Shown here in pieces: positions 45,356 to 54,990 of a DNA stretch of 64,000 nucleotides. The translations under genes and the position numbers were made by a program. The notes under the pieces were generated by a model. That model saw nothing but the letters and a program-made list of their open reading frames with translations, ran no database searches and was not told the DNA's origin. The stretch's first letter is position 1. Each line of letters opens with the position of its first letter. The stretch comes from Donghicola eburneus (GTDB lineage: Bacteria > Pseudomonadota > Alphaproteobacteria > Rhodobacterales > Rhodobacteraceae): assembly GCF_900115865.1 (NCBI RefSeq), contig NZ_FOXY01000009.1, positions 1-64,000 of the forward strand. Reading direction: 5' to 3'.

Positions 45356-46255
45356 TCAAACCGACAGCTCTGTAGCGCCGTAGGGCATGGCCTTTGTCCA
45401 ATGCTCTGCAATCTCGGCAGCGCGGGTGAGCCAGATATTTTCCCGGTTCTCGGCGATATGTGCCAAAGCGCGCCGCAGGTGACGCAGACGGAAAGGCTGC
45501 CCGACAATGTAGGGATGCAAAGCGATCCCCATCACGAGGCTCTGACCTTCCGACTGCTCCAACATCTCGTCGAACGTGTCGATAATCATGTCGGCAAAGT
45601 CGCTGCCCGACTCCTTACGCGCCACGATGGCGGGGATATCATTCACTTCTTGCGGGTAGGGCACGCTCAGCAGCGGGCCAGCGCGCGTGGTCATCCAAAT
45701 GGGCTGATCATCCATGCACCAATTGAGCGCATAACGATATCCAGCCTCGACTAAGAGATCTGGCGTAACATTGCTTTCGGCGATCCATGGGCTGAGCCAG
45801 CCCGATGGCGCCTCCCCTTCGGCCGCGCTCAGTATCCCGGTCGCTTCAGCAATCATCGCACGTTCTTCGTCCTCTGACATCGTGCTTTGGCGCTCGGAAT
45901 TCGTGCGTCCGTGCCCCGCAATTTCATCCCCCCGAGCGCGAAAGGCCTCCATCAATGCAGGCGCATATCCATACATCGCGCTGTTGGCCAAAACCGTCGT
46001 CGGCATCCCGAGGTTGTCCAACAGCTCCAGCATCCGCCAGGCCCCGACGCGATTACCATAATCCCGCCATGCGTAATTCAGAACATCGGGCTGCGGACCA
46101 CCTGGCGCCAGCTCTGCGCCAAGTCCTTCGCCAAACGCGAAATGTTCCAGATTTAGCCCGATATAGACCGCGAGCCGCTTGTCACCGGGCCATCGCACAT
46201 CTGGCCTGTGCGTGATGGGCACGTAACCAAATCGCCCATGTCCTGCCAAACTCAT
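45356..46255 (-). CDS. Polysaccharide deacetylase-family (PuuE-like) hydrolase
   Basis: The 299-residue NodB-fold protein resembles the allantoinase/PuuE branch: ITHRPDVRWPGDKRLAVYIGLNLEHF, then IAGHGRTNSERQSTM, SPWIAESNVTPDLLVEAGY, and ALHPYIVGQPFRLRHLRRAL. Members act on cyclic amides or formamides more often than on sugars. It overlaps the upstream NTF2-like gene by four bases. A second NodB-fold hydrolase lies at 54991, so the catabolic region has two. Substrate is not predictable from sequence. Confidence 0.75.
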   Translation of the reverse strand: MSLAGHGRFGYVPITHRPDVRWPGDKRLAVYIGLNLEHFAFGEGLGAELAPGGPQPDVLNYAWRDYGNRVGAWRMLELLDNLGMPTTVLANSAMYGYAPALMEAFRARGDEIAGHGRTNSERQSTMSEDEERAMIAEATGILSAAEGEAPSGWLSPWIAESNVTPDLLVEAGYRYALNWCMDDQPIWMTTRAGPLLSVPYPQEVNDIPAIVARKESGSDFADMIIDTFDEMLEQSEGQSLVMGIALHPYIVGQPFRLRHLRRALAHIAENRENIWLTRAAEIAEHWTKAMPYGATELSV

Positions 46256-46671
46256 AGAGGCGCCTCTGCCAAGCCAGCACCGTCAAGCAGAATCTCTGCA
46301 CTGTCGTTCCAGATCTGAGTTTCCAAAATGAGCCCATCGCGGACGGTGAAAATGTCGATGTAGCGATTTGTCTCGAAGGGTGTGCCGTCTGGCCATTCGC
46401 CATAGAGATAGCCCGTGTTGAAGACCCGCACTTCTCCGGTCTCAGCATCCAATGCGGCATCTGTGCGCAAAAACCGCTTTTTCACCCACTTATAGCGCTT
46501 TGCGTTAAAGGCCGCAGACTCCGCCGGTGACGTAAAATGTCGCCCACCTGTGAAAATCATCTGAAAGTCAGGCGCTATGAATCGCGAGGCGCCTTCAGGA
46601 TCAGGCACCATAGAAAGCTCAAGGTAGCGTTCGACAATGGCTTTCGCTGCACTTACCGGATCACTGGACAC
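46252..46671 (-). CDS. NTF2-like (SnoaL-type) protein
   Basis: The protein is 139 residues from GTG 46671, chosen because AGGAGG lies directly upstream; the frame continues to 46728 without such a site. The pattern (AKAIVERYLELSMVPDPEGASRFIAPDFQMIFTGG, in two elements, and FTVRDGLILETQIWNDSAEIL) is that of the NTF2-like cone fold. These small proteins are isomerases, hydrolases or ligand-binding subunits. It forms a two-gene operon with the PuuE-like hydrolase and probably binds the same or a derived compound. Confidence 0.65.
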   Translation of the reverse strand: MSSDPVSAAKAIVERYLELSMVPDPEGASRFIAPDFQMIFTGGRHFTSPAESAAFNAKRYKWVKKRFLRTDAALDAETGEVRVFNTGYLYGEWPDGTPFETNRYIDIFTVRDGLILETQIWNDSAEILLDGAGLAEAPL

Positions 46672-46945
46672 AATTGGCCTCCTATCGATTGCTCTGAAAC
46701 TCCTCACCACATGTAAGAGAGCATTCAAAACCGCGACCAGAGCGTGTGATCAGAATACGCCAAAAGCGGCGCTATTTTTTCCAAACTGCCTTCTAAGTAG
46801 ACGCTGCCCAACTAGCAACACAGGACCACTAGGGAAGTTACCAGCTGCCAGAAATCGGCAGCCACCGAGAACCACTTTCGAAAGGATGCACAAGGCAAAG
46901 GCACTTAATTAACAAAGTATTAGCCTGCCTTCCACAGGCATCGCT

Positions 46946-47950
46946 TTAACTCAACTGCAGGTATGGAGGGAAATCCGTCGGTGGCGGCAAAATTGCAGTG
47001 ATCTTGAGCTGCGCGACAGTACGGTGGCACGCCTTTTCCAGATGCATGGTGAGCATACTCGTCGCTGCAGGCAAAGAGCCGGACAGCGCGAGTTCGACGA
47101 CCCTGCCTAGTTCGACAATTGATTGGGTGTCTGGCGGCAAACCCAGCGAAAACAGTGCCGATTGGCAGGCTTCTAACGCGACTCGGTTGGTAGCAGCATA
47201 CTCGGTCAGATCCTCGTTCGCCGAGGTAAGAACCGTCATTTCAAAGAAACGGCGTTCAAGGGCAAACCAACGTTCCGGCGTCAGGGGTGCGCCGGCCGGC
47301 AGATCACGCACCTCTTGCGCAAATGCATTCAGCTTGTCCACCGGCAGCTTTGCCGAAGTCAGGGCCGCGACCTCGAGGATACTGCGCAGTTCGTACTTAT
47401 CCTTGATCCGCTGTGACGTCAGCGGTGCAACGGTCCAGCGGGATGTGCGGCTCTTTTGTACAAGCCCGCGTTCTTGCAGACGACCCAATACGTCGCGAAT
47501 GATTGTGCGTGAAACGCCATACTCTTCGGCCATTTGGGCCTCTAGCACGCGATAGCGCCCGAACACGGGGCAGCGAGTCACATGATACGCGACTTCGTCA
47601 TACACTCGCAGCCAGTTGGGCTTGCCCGACGACGCATCTAGGATTGAGGTATCAAGCTCCAGACTGCGCAGATCATCTCGCTTCACCTCTGCCGCAGGTC
47701 CCGCCACTAGAAATCCGCGGCCGCTGAACTTTCGGATCAATCCCTCGGTCTCGATCATTTCAAGAGCGCGCTTCACTGTTGCGCGCGACATTTCCAGCCG
47801 CTCGGACAGGGCACTCTCTTGCAGAACGAGCCCCTCATAGAGATGCCCCTCAGCAATATTGTGACGGATAAAATCGGCCGCCACCTCGAACAGAGCAGCG
47901 CGCTTGTCCTGTTCATCTGCTTGGGGCGCTTTCTCTTTCACTGCGGTCAT
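46946..47950 (-). CDS. GntR-family regulator with two winged helices
   Basis: The protein is 334 residues from ATG 47950. It carries two GntR-type HTH segments, at about residues 30-80 (LQESALSERLEMSRATVKRALEMIETEGLI, split by the turn) and about 130-190 (LEAQMAEEYGVSRTIIRDVLGRLQERGLV). A FadR/FCD-like helical ligand domain follows (ELRSILEVAALTSAKLP). Doubled DNA-binding domains are unusual. It is transcribed divergently from the ABC importer operon, with AT-rich inverted repeats in the 290-base gap, so it very likely controls that operon. Confidence 0.8.
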   Translation of the reverse strand: MTAVKEKAPQADEQDKRAALFEVAADFIRHNIAEGHLYEGLVLQESALSERLEMSRATVKRALEMIETEGLIRKFSGRGFLVAGPAAEVKRDDLRSLELDTSILDASSGKPNWLRVYDEVAYHVTRCPVFGRYRVLEAQMAEEYGVSRTIIRDVLGRLQERGLVQKSRTSRWTVAPLTSQRIKDKYELRSILEVAALTSAKLPVDKLNAFAQEVRDLPAGAPLTPERWFALERRFFEMTVLTSANEDLTEYAATNRVALEACQSALFSLGLPPDTQSIVELGRVVELALSGSLPAATSMLTMHLEKACHRTVAQLKITAILPPPTDFPPYLQLS

Positions 47951-48021
47951 TTGGTGTCGTCCTACTGCTCTGTCGACAGCATACGCGGCGGCCACTGGCA
48001 GTGGAAGGTACTTTTATCAGC

Positions 48022-48169
48022 ATGCAAAAATCATTTCTATAGGAGCTAAGGTCAAGCGCACAGAAAAAGCGCAAAACTGCATTTCTTTACTTTAAAACAA
48101 TAACTTGAAAATCTGTCCCGCCTGCATGCCAAGTATTATTTTTTGATTTTTGCATCATAAAAATCATTT
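48022..48169. promoter_or_regulatory. Candidate GntR operators in divergent promoter
   Basis: ATGCAAAAATC (48022-48032) has a perfect inverted copy GATTTTTGCAT (48145-48155). AAAAATCATTT recurs directly at 48026 and 48159. The surrounding 150 bases are AT-rich against a GC-rich background and lie between the GntR gene and the importer operon. The far spacing would suit looping or two separate sites read by the two-HTH regulator. Confidence 0.5.
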
Positions 48170-48241
48170 TTTACTTTACGGCGAAGCGTGAATCGATGTT
48201 TGTATTTAAAAAATCGTTCAATGATAACGCAGGGGATAGAT

Positions 48242-49264
48242 GTGCTGACGTTAACGCGGGTTGGCCGCAGGTATAGCGACACGGTCGCGCTGGATGGCGT
48301 AGATTTCACAGTGCCCGAAAACACCTACATGTCGCTACTTGGTGCATCGGGGTCGGGCAAGACGACGCTCCTTCGGTTGATCGCCGGTTTCGAGGAACCG
48401 GACGAAGGCGAGATTGCTATCCACGGCGAGCGGATCGACGGCAAACCCTCGCACCTGCGCGACATTGGATTTGTGTTCCAGAACTTTGCGCTGTTCCCAC
48501 ATTTGTCAGTTTCCGAAAACGTGGCCTTCGGCCTGCGCCACCGTGCACACGCGCCGCTGACCAACGAGACAGAGATCCGCGACCGGACAGAGGCCGCACT
48601 GAAACTGGTTGGGCTAGATGGCTTCGGCCATCGTGGCGTTTCGGCGATATCTGGCGGGCAACGGCAACGCGTTGCATTGGCACGGACACTGGTTTGCGAA
48701 CCCCGCATCGTGCTGCTGGACGAGCCCCTTGGGGCGCTGGATGCCAATCTGCGCGCGCGGATGTGTGACGAACTCAAAGCCATCCGCGAACGTCTTGGCG
48801 TGAGCTTCCTGCACGTCACAGGCTCGGAAACCGAGGCTTTAACCATGGGCGACGAAGTTGCTGTACTGGCCCAAGGGCGCATCATGCAGGCTGACGCGCC
48901 CGACACGCTCTTTGGTGCGCCGCGCAATGCCGAGTCTGCGCGTCACCTGAATGCTTGGAACATCTTCGACGCCGCCCTCTGCGGCAATGCGTTCGGTCAC
49001 GGCCAGATCGCGGTGCGCTTTGACCAGATGGATGTGACTGCGATCGGCAATGCCCCGGACGCCCGTCCTGCGCTGACGGCCACTTACCTGACCGGTGAAT
49101 TCAATGGCCCAACGGCGCTGTCATTCTTCCGCGCCGAAGACGGCACGCTGCTGCAGATCGTAGATCACCTAAGCCAGCCACGCCTTCCCGATCTGGTCGA
49201 GGGCACCCGCTACGACCTTCACTTTGCATCCGATGCGGTGCGCCAATTCCACGGAGCCGCCTGA
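48242..49264 (+). CDS. ABC importer ATPase (PotA-like), degenerate H-loop
   Basis: About 340 residues. It has Walker A GASGSGKTT, Q-loop FVFQNFALFPH, signature ISGGQRQRVALAR, Walker [13 protein letters not shown], and a C-terminal TOBE-like region. At the switch position, where the family has VTH-x-Q-x-EA, this protein reads HVTGSETEAL, so the catalytic histidine is missing. A partner ATPase with the normal His is encoded at 53900. I chose GTG 48242 because AGGGGA precedes it; ATG 48221 is the alternative. The stop overlaps the next permease start (ATGA). It powers uptake of a polyamine-like or amine substrate. Confidence 0.85.
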   Translation: MLTLTRVGRRYSDTVALDGVDFTVPENTYMSLLGASGSGKTTLLRLIAGFEEPDEGEIAIHGERIDGKPSHLRDIGFVFQNFALFPHLSVSENVAFGLRHRAHAPLTNETEIRDRTEAALKLVGLDGFGHRGVSAISGGQRQRVALARTLVCEPRIVLLDEPLGALDANLRARMCDELKAIRERLGVSFLHVTGSETEALTMGDEVAVLAQGRIMQADAPDTLFGAPRNAESARHLNAWNIFDAALCGNAFGHGQIAVRFDQMDVTAIGNAPDARPALTATYLTGEFNGPTALSFFRAEDGTLLQIVDHLSQPRLPDLVEGTRYDLHFASDAVRQFHGAA

Positions 49265-50175
49265 TGTCCGCCATCTCGACGGAAAGCACCGTCCAGGCCA
49301 CCCTATCCCCTGCTGAAATGCGCGAGAAGAAGGACCGTCGCCGCGCGATCACTCTGCTCACGCCCGGATTGCTCTGGATGACACTGTTTATGGTCCTGCC
49401 GATGGCGATGGTCATTTATGTGTCGTTCTGAACGCAAACTACGTTTTCGGTGAACTCCACACTGACCACCGCCAGCTGGGAACGTTTCCTAAGTTCCGCG
49501 ACCTATCTCGGGGCGATCTGGACCACTCTGCGGATCTGGCTGATCGTGCTGATCGCGACGATTGTTGTCGGATATCCGGTCGCGCTGTTCATTGGCCTCT
49601 TTGTTCGGAACAAGACGCTTCAGACTGCGCTCCTCGTCGCCTGTGTCATCCCCTTCTGGACGTCATTCCTGATCCGCGTGATCGCGTGGCGTCCCATGCT
49701 GGGGACCGAAGGTGCGATCAATATGATCCTGATGAAGCTTGGCATCATTTCGGAGCCGCTGACGTTCCTGCTGTTCTCCGAATTTTCGGTACTGGTCGGC
49801 ATGACCCAGATTTACTGCGTCTTCATGGTCGGACCGATCACCTTCATGCTAGGGCGTATCGACGTTTCGGTGATCGAAGCCGCTCGTGATTTGGGAGCGT
49901 CCTTTGGCACCATCTTCCGCCGGATTATCCTGCCGCTTTCGATGCCGGGGGTCATGGTCGGATCGATTTTTGTCTCGGTCATGGTGTTGGGGGAATTCGC
50001 AACCGCCGCATCCCTGTCGGGCCGCAAAACCAACCTCTTGGGCAACATTATCGTCAGCCAGGTCGGCTCCTTGAAATGGGCCTTTGCCGCTGTTGCTGGC
50101 GTCGTCCTCACCATCATCATCACCGCCGTGATCGCCCTCGCGCTGCGTCTGGTCGATCTGCGAAAGGAAATGTGA
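49264..50175 (+). pseudogene. ABC importer permease (PotB-like) with in-frame TGA
   Basis: The 303-codon permease gene is in a single frame from ATG 49264, except for TGA at 49429-49431 (codon 56). The context is IYVSF-stop-TQTTFSV at the end of the first membrane helix. The residue expected there is probably Trp (TGG to TGA). The rest encodes a normal permease with the EAA loop (EAARDLGASFGTIFRRIILPLSMPG). A GTG at 49450 could restart translation, but the product would lack the first helix. It is either a recent pseudogene, a readthrough gene or a sequencing error. Confidence 0.75.
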
Positions 50176-50178
50176 GCC

Positions 50179-51021
50179 ATGGAATCCCGTCTCCTGCGCC
50201 CAACTCTGGCCGCGTACACCGCCATCTTCCTGCTGTTCCTCTATGGCCCGATGATCGTTCTTGCGATCCTGTCATTCCAGAGCATAGACGGCGGTCCGCA
50301 ATTCCCGATCCGCGACTGGTCGATCTACTGGTACGAGCACCTGCTGGGGCTGGCCGAAACATCGCGCGTCTCGCAACTGCCCGTGGGCGATAGCCTGCTG
50401 CGCTCGATCGCACTGGCCTTTATGACCACAGTCGTTTCGACAACCCTAGGCGTCATGAGCGCCGAAGCCTTCCGCACACGGTTCAAAGGCTCGGGCCCTG
50501 CATTCTACCTGATCATTCTTGGCATGATGGTGCCTGGTGTACTGGTCGGCCTTGGCATGGCGCTCTTGTCGAACACGCTAGGGATAGCGCGGGCTTGGTG
50601 GGGCACATCCTTTGTCCTGCATGTGGTCTACACGTATCCCTTCGCCTTCCTCGTCATGCTGGCCATCTTCAATCGCTTTGATCGTACCGTCGAGGAAGCC
50701 TCGTTGTCCCTTGGCGTCAGCCCTGCGCAGACGTTCCGCCGCGTGACCTTTCCAATCATCTTTCCGGGGGTGCTCTCGGCAATGCTCTTCAGCTTCACGC
50801 TCAGCTATGACGAATTCGCCCGTACCCTGTTCACGGCTGGCCGCGACTTGACCCTGCCGCTGGCGATCTACGGCACCTTCTCGGTCGAGATTTACCCCAA
50901 CATTTTTGCCTTTGGCGTGCTCACCGCGCTGTTTAGCTTCACTCTCTTGGTGATCTACGGCCTGCTGATGAAGCGCTTCACCGCCAAGGCCTCCCGCTTT
51001 AGTGGTCAGGAGGACGCGTGA
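50179..51021 (+). CDS. ABC importer permease (PotC-like)
   Basis: The 280-residue membrane protein has about six helices and the EAA loop (VEEASLSLGVSPAQTFRRVTFPIIFPG) that contacts the ATPase. SFTLSYDEFARTLFTAG near the end is typical of spermidine/putrescine-type permeases. It starts three bases after the first permease and appears intact. An AGGAGG site near its 3' end serves the following SDR gene. Confidence 0.85.
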   Translation: MESRLLRPTLAAYTAIFLLFLYGPMIVLAILSFQSIDGGPQFPIRDWSIYWYEHLLGLAETSRVSQLPVGDSLLRSIALAFMTTVVSTTLGVMSAEAFRTRFKGSGPAFYLIILGMMVPGVLVGLGMALLSNTLGIARAWWGTSFVLHVVYTYPFAFLVMLAIFNRFDRTVEEASLSLGVSPAQTFRRVTFPIIFPGVLSAMLFSFTLSYDEFARTLFTAGRDLTLPLAIYGTFSVEIYPNIFAFGVLTALFSFTLLVIYGLLMKRFTAKASRFSGQEDA

Positions 51022-51749
51022 TGATAGCACTCGTCACAGGAGCAGGCAGCGGCATCGGAGCTGCCATCGCAGAACGCCTTGCCGCCGATGGACATGTGGT
51101 CGCTGTGAATGACCTATCGCTGGATGCCGCACAGGCGACGGTAGACCGGATCACCGCAGCGGGCGGCACAGCGACCCCCTATGCCGCCGACGTCAGCGAC
51201 GAGATTGCCGTAAACAGCATGGTCGCCGCGATCAGAGCTGACCACGGAGCGCCGGAAATCTTGGTGAACAATGCAGGCTTTGGCCATCAGGCGTTATTCA
51301 CAGACATTGAGCCCGCCATGTTTGACAAGATTTTCGCAGTTCATGTGCGCGGCAACTATTTGTGCACACGGGCGTGTTTGCCCGCGATGTTAGAGGCAGG
51401 GCAGGGGCACATCGTCAACATCGCCTCGCAACTCGGGCAGATCGGCGGGGTGGAGCTGGTCCACTACGCAGGGGCCAAGGCTGCCATCATCGGCATGACG
51501 AAATCACTGGCCCGCGAAGTTTCAGCCAAAGGCGTGCGCGTCAACGCCGTCGCTCCCGGTCCGATCAACACACCGCTGGTCGAAGCCCTATCCGAGGACT
51601 GGAAAGCTGCCAAGCGCGCCGATCTACCCTTGGGCCGCTTTGGCAGTCCGGCAGAGGTCGGCGGCGTCGTGTCTTTTCTCGTCTCTGACGATGCTGCGTT
51701 GTTCGTCGGGCAAACGCTCGGGCCGAATTCCGGCGACGTCATGCTCTGA
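51021..51749 (+). CDS. Short-chain dehydrogenase/reductase (first of two)
   Basis: The protein is 242 residues from ATG 51021, which overlaps the permease stop and has AGGAGG upstream. The SDR hallmarks are complete: TGAGSGIG nucleotide loop, NNAG, Ser in VNIASQ, and YAGAK (Tyr/Lys), with PGPINTPL after. It should oxidise an alcohol or reduce a ketone with NAD(P)H. Placement inside the importer operon suggests it acts on the imported compound. Confidence 0.85.
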   Translation: MIALVTGAGSGIGAAIAERLAADGHVVAVNDLSLDAAQATVDRITAAGGTATPYAADVSDEIAVNSMVAAIRADHGAPEILVNNAGFGHQALFTDIEPAMFDKIFAVHVRGNYLCTRACLPAMLEAGQGHIVNIASQLGQIGGVELVHYAGAKAAIIGMTKSLAREVSAKGVRVNAVAPGPINTPLVEALSEDWKAAKRADLPLGRFGSPAEVGGVVSFLVSDDAALFVGQTLGPNSGDVML

Positions 51750-51758
51750 CCCCAGAAA

Positions 51759-52526
51759 ATGAAAGTTTCCCAGATGAATAAGCGTATCGTTCTTATTACC
51801 GGCGCCGGTATTGGCATTGGCCGCGCTGCTGCCCTGACTTTTGGCGCGCAGGGGGATCATGTGATCGTCACCGACGTTCTAGACGACAAAGGCGCAGAAG
51901 TTGTCACCGAGATCCAAGCTGCTGGCGGCAGCGCCGAGTTCCACCACCTAGACGTCACCTCGACCGAGGCTGCAGATGCACTGGTTGGCGATCTGAATAC
52001 CCGCTTCGGCGGCGTCGATGTGATCGTCGCGAATGCTGGTATCGCCCTGCGCGTCCCCATGTCGGAAATGACCGACGAGACGTGGCACAAGACGATGGAC
52101 GTCGATCTCTACGGTATGCTCCGCGTCATTCGTCCCGCCTTGCCCGCGATGAAAGAGGGCGCGTCTATCATCTGCCTGTCTTCGATCATGGGCACGAGCT
52201 ACGGCTGGGACGAACACGTCCACTACTCGACCGCCAAGTCCGGCGTCATCGGCCTGATCCGTGGTCTGGCCGTGGAATTCGCGGACAAAGGTATCCGCGT
52301 GAATGGTGTTGCGCCTGGTTACATCCGCACCGCGCAACTGCTGAACCCGGGCCACAGCCTTGGGCCGGACGCGGCAGAAATCGCGTCTCCTTACATCCCG
52401 ATGAAACGGCTGGGTGAACCCGCCGAGATCGCGAATGTCATCAAATTTCTCGCCTCGGATGATGCCTCTTACCTCACGGGCCAGGTCATCACCGTGGATG
52501 GGGGTCTGACCCCCGGCCGCTACTGA
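51759..52526 (+). CDS. Short-chain dehydrogenase/reductase (second of two)
   Basis: The 255-residue SDR has TGAGIGIG, ANAG (for NNAG), ICLSSIMG with the catalytic Ser, YSTAK with Tyr/Lys, and VDGGLTPGRY at the end. ATG 51774 (MNKRIVLITGAG) may be the true start. It is a paralogue, not a copy, of the preceding SDR. The two probably act in sequence in the same pathway. Confidence 0.85.
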   Translation: MKVSQMNKRIVLITGAGIGIGRAAALTFGAQGDHVIVTDVLDDKGAEVVTEIQAAGGSAEFHHLDVTSTEAADALVGDLNTRFGGVDVIVANAGIALRVPMSEMTDETWHKTMDVDLYGMLRVIRPALPAMKEGASIICLSSIMGTSYGWDEHVHYSTAKSGVIGLIRGLAVEFADKGIRVNGVAPGYIRTAQLLNPGHSLGPDAAEIASPYIPMKRLGEPAEIANVIKFLASDDASYLTGQVITVDGGLTPGRY

Positions 52527-52607
52527 GAATACCCGCGAGCGAGGGGCGCCAAACGTCCCCGCCTATTCCAACCTCAACGTCTATTTCCACCAACAGGGAA
52601 CGAGTGA

Positions 52608-53828
52608 ATGACTTTGACTTCTAATCGCCGCAGCTTCTTGAAATACGGCGCTGCCGCTGGGGCAGCTGCCCTCGGCTCGGGTCTGCATCCGTGGACCCGC
52701 ATGGCCTATGCCCAGAACCTGAGCGAACAGGAACTGCGCACCACTGGCTTGTAGACTACCGTGCAGGACCGCATCCTTGAAATGTTCAAAGCCCAGACCG
52801 GCGTTGCGTCCACCTCTGGCACCCCGTCGACTTATCCCGACGCACAGACCAAGATCCTGTCGGGCTCTTCGGATTATGACTGCTGGGAAATCATTGGCGA
52901 GCGTCTGCCTGCCCTGATCGCAACCGATAACGTCGAAACCATCCCCGCTGCCGATCTGCCCAACTGGGCCTCGATCCGCGATACCTTTACCCAGACCAAC
53001 CCCAAGTGGGACGCCCGCGCACAAATCTCGGGTCAAATCTGGGCTGATGAGGCGAAAACGCAGCTCTACATGGTGCCTGCCGTCTACAACTACGATTCGA
53101 TCGGCTATAACCCCGAGCTTCTGTCCGACGAAGAAGCCAACACGTGGACTGCGCTCTTTGACGAGAAGTGGAAGGGCAAATCCGGCCTGAACGTCGACCC
53201 GCTGATCGCGATCGGTCAGGCGGTTCTGGCGATGAATTCGCTGGGTCTGCTAGAAGCCAAGAACCCCGGAAACCCGACCATGGCCGAGATCGACGAGGCC
53301 GCCAAATTCCTGATCTCCAAGAAGAAAGACGGCCAGTTCCGTGCGCTCTGGGGTGATTTCGGCGAGCTCGTGAACCTGATGGCGTCGGGCGAAATGGTGG
53401 TGTGTGATGCGTGGCAGCCCGCTGTCATGGCAGTCAAAGCGCAGGGCAAGCCCGCGAAATACGCCAACCCCAAAGAGGGCTACCGTGGTTGGGCCATCGG
53501 CCCGTCGATGCTCAAGGGGACGCCAAACCGCGAAGCCGTGATCGCCTATGCCAATTTCTGGCTGTCGGGCGAGCCGGGTATCGCCGTGACCGAGCAGGGT
53601 TACTATTCGCCCTCGACCAACATCAAAGCGGCCATGGACCCCGACAAGTACGCCTTCTGGTACGAAGGACAGCCGTGGAAAGGCGAGCCCGAGCGCGGCA
53701 TCAATCCGGGCGACCTACGTGACGGCGGCTCGCTCGAAGAGCGCGCATCGAACGTGGCCTATTGGCACCAGTGGCCCGACGAATACGACCACCTCATCAT
53801 GCGCTGGGACGAGTTCCTGAACGCCTGA
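52608..53828 (+). pseudogene. Tat-exported ABC solute-binding protein with in-frame TAG
   Basis: From ATG 52608 the frame encodes a twin-arginine signal (SNRRSFLKYGAAAGAAALG) and reaches TAG at 52752-52754 (codon 49), directly after LRTTGL. It then continues as a complete PotD/spermidine-type binding protein to 53828 (WDEFLNA end). One base change from TCG (Ser) or TTG (Leu) would explain the stop. GTG and ATG codons lie downstream, but starting there would lose the signal. With the TGA in the first permease, this is the second nonsense codon in one importer operon. Confidence 0.75.
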
Positions 53829-53834
53829 TCCCGC

Positions 53835-53866
53835 GGCGGGCGCCTTTCCTCATCCGGGCGCCCGCC
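53835..53866 (+). terminator. Hairpin after solute-binding protein gene
   Basis: GGCGGGCGCC (53835-53844) pairs with GGCGCCCGCC (53857-53866) in a 10-bp GC-only stem without a T tract. Such hairpins behind binding-protein genes usually protect the upstream mRNA rather than stop transcription. Confidence 0.6.
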
Positions 53867-53899
53867 CAACCCCCACGAATAACCTGAAAGTCGCGCGCC

Positions 53900-54967
53900 A
53901 TGGTCTATGACCTCGAGCTGATTTCTGTCGGCAAAACCTATTCTGATGGCACTGTCGCCGTCTCTGACTTCGACCTCAAAGTGGAAAAGGGCGAGTTTGT
54001 CGCCTTTCTCGGGCCGTCGGGCTGCGGCAAGTCCACCACCCTGCGGATGATCGCGGGTTTCGAGGATATTACCAACGGCGAAGTCATGATGATGGGTCGC
54101 AACGTGACCCACGTGCCTCCTGAAAAGCGCCCGACCTCGATGATCTTTCAAAACTACGCGCTGTTCCCGCACATGAGCGTGCGCGAAAACGTGGCTTTTG
54201 GTCTGGATGTCAAAGGCACGCCCAAGGCCGAGCGTGACCGTAAAGTCGACCGCATCCTTGATATGTTCGACCTTGAACCTTTCGCCGATCGCAAGGCTGA
54301 CAAGCTGTCCGGCGGCCAGCGCCAGCGCATCGCATTGGCCCGCGGCCTGGTGGTCGAACCCGAAATTCTGCTCTTGGATGAGCCGCTTGGCGCGCTGGAC
54401 GCGAACCTGCGCCGCATCATCCAGAACGAGCTGAAACTGCTCCAACGCGAGCTTGGCATCACCTTTGTCTTTGTGACCCACGCGCAGTCAGAGGCTTTGG
54501 GCCTTTCGGACCGCGTCGTCGTGATGTCGAACGGCGTGGTCGAGCAAATTTCGCCACCACGCGAACTATATCGCCGCCCAGCCACCCCCTTTGTAGCGGA
54601 CTTCATCGGCTCGAATACCGTGTTCGAAGGCACACCCAAGGGCACTGCTGGCTCAGGATTTGGGCAGATCGACACGCCTTACGGCATAATGACGGGCTTG
54701 GGGCAGGGGAACGAGACGCTCGCCGTTGTTCCGGCCGAGGCTTTCCGTATCGTCCCAATGGGGACCCCGAACGAAATCCTGCTCCACGGCACGCTGGCAG
54801 AACGTCAGCTGGTTGGTGCCGTTGGCCATTTGAAAATCCGTCTGCCCGGTGATCGCGACATTGCTGTCGAGGTCAGCGCAGACCGTCCAGAGGTGCGGAC
54901 TTTGACACCCGGTGCACCTGTCACGCTCGGCGTTGATCCAGCGTCTGTCACCCTCATTCACGCTTAA
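53900..54967 (+). CDS. ABC importer ATPase (PotA-like), canonical
   Basis: The 355-residue ATPase has Walker [11 protein letters not shown]-loop [10 protein letters not shown], signature [13 protein letters not shown], Walker [14 protein letters not shown]-loop [11 protein letters not shown] with the catalytic His, and a TOBE-type C-terminal domain. It belongs to the same importer as the ATPase at 48242, whose H-loop His is lost. The pair could form a heterodimer with one competent site. Confidence 0.87.
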   Translation: MVYDLELISVGKTYSDGTVAVSDFDLKVEKGEFVAFLGPSGCGKSTTLRMIAGFEDITNGEVMMMGRNVTHVPPEKRPTSMIFQNYALFPHMSVRENVAFGLDVKGTPKAERDRKVDRILDMFDLEPFADRKADKLSGGQRQRIALARGLVVEPEILLLDEPLGALDANLRRIIQNELKLLQRELGITFVFVTHAQSEALGLSDRVVVMSNGVVEQISPPRELYRRPATPFVADFIGSNTVFEGTPKGTAGSGFGQIDTPYGIMTGLGQGNETLAVVPAEAFRIVPMGTPNEILLHGTLAERQLVGAVGHLKIRLPGDRDIAVEVSADRPEVRTLTPGAPVTLGVDPASVTLIHA

Positions 54968-54990
54968 TACCCCAACAGGAGACTACCCCA

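Noticed and set aside
49429-49431. Selenocysteine codon for the in-frame TGA
   Set aside because: The position is at the end of a permease membrane helix where Trp is expected, and no selenoprotein family or SECIS-like hairpin directly after it is apparent.
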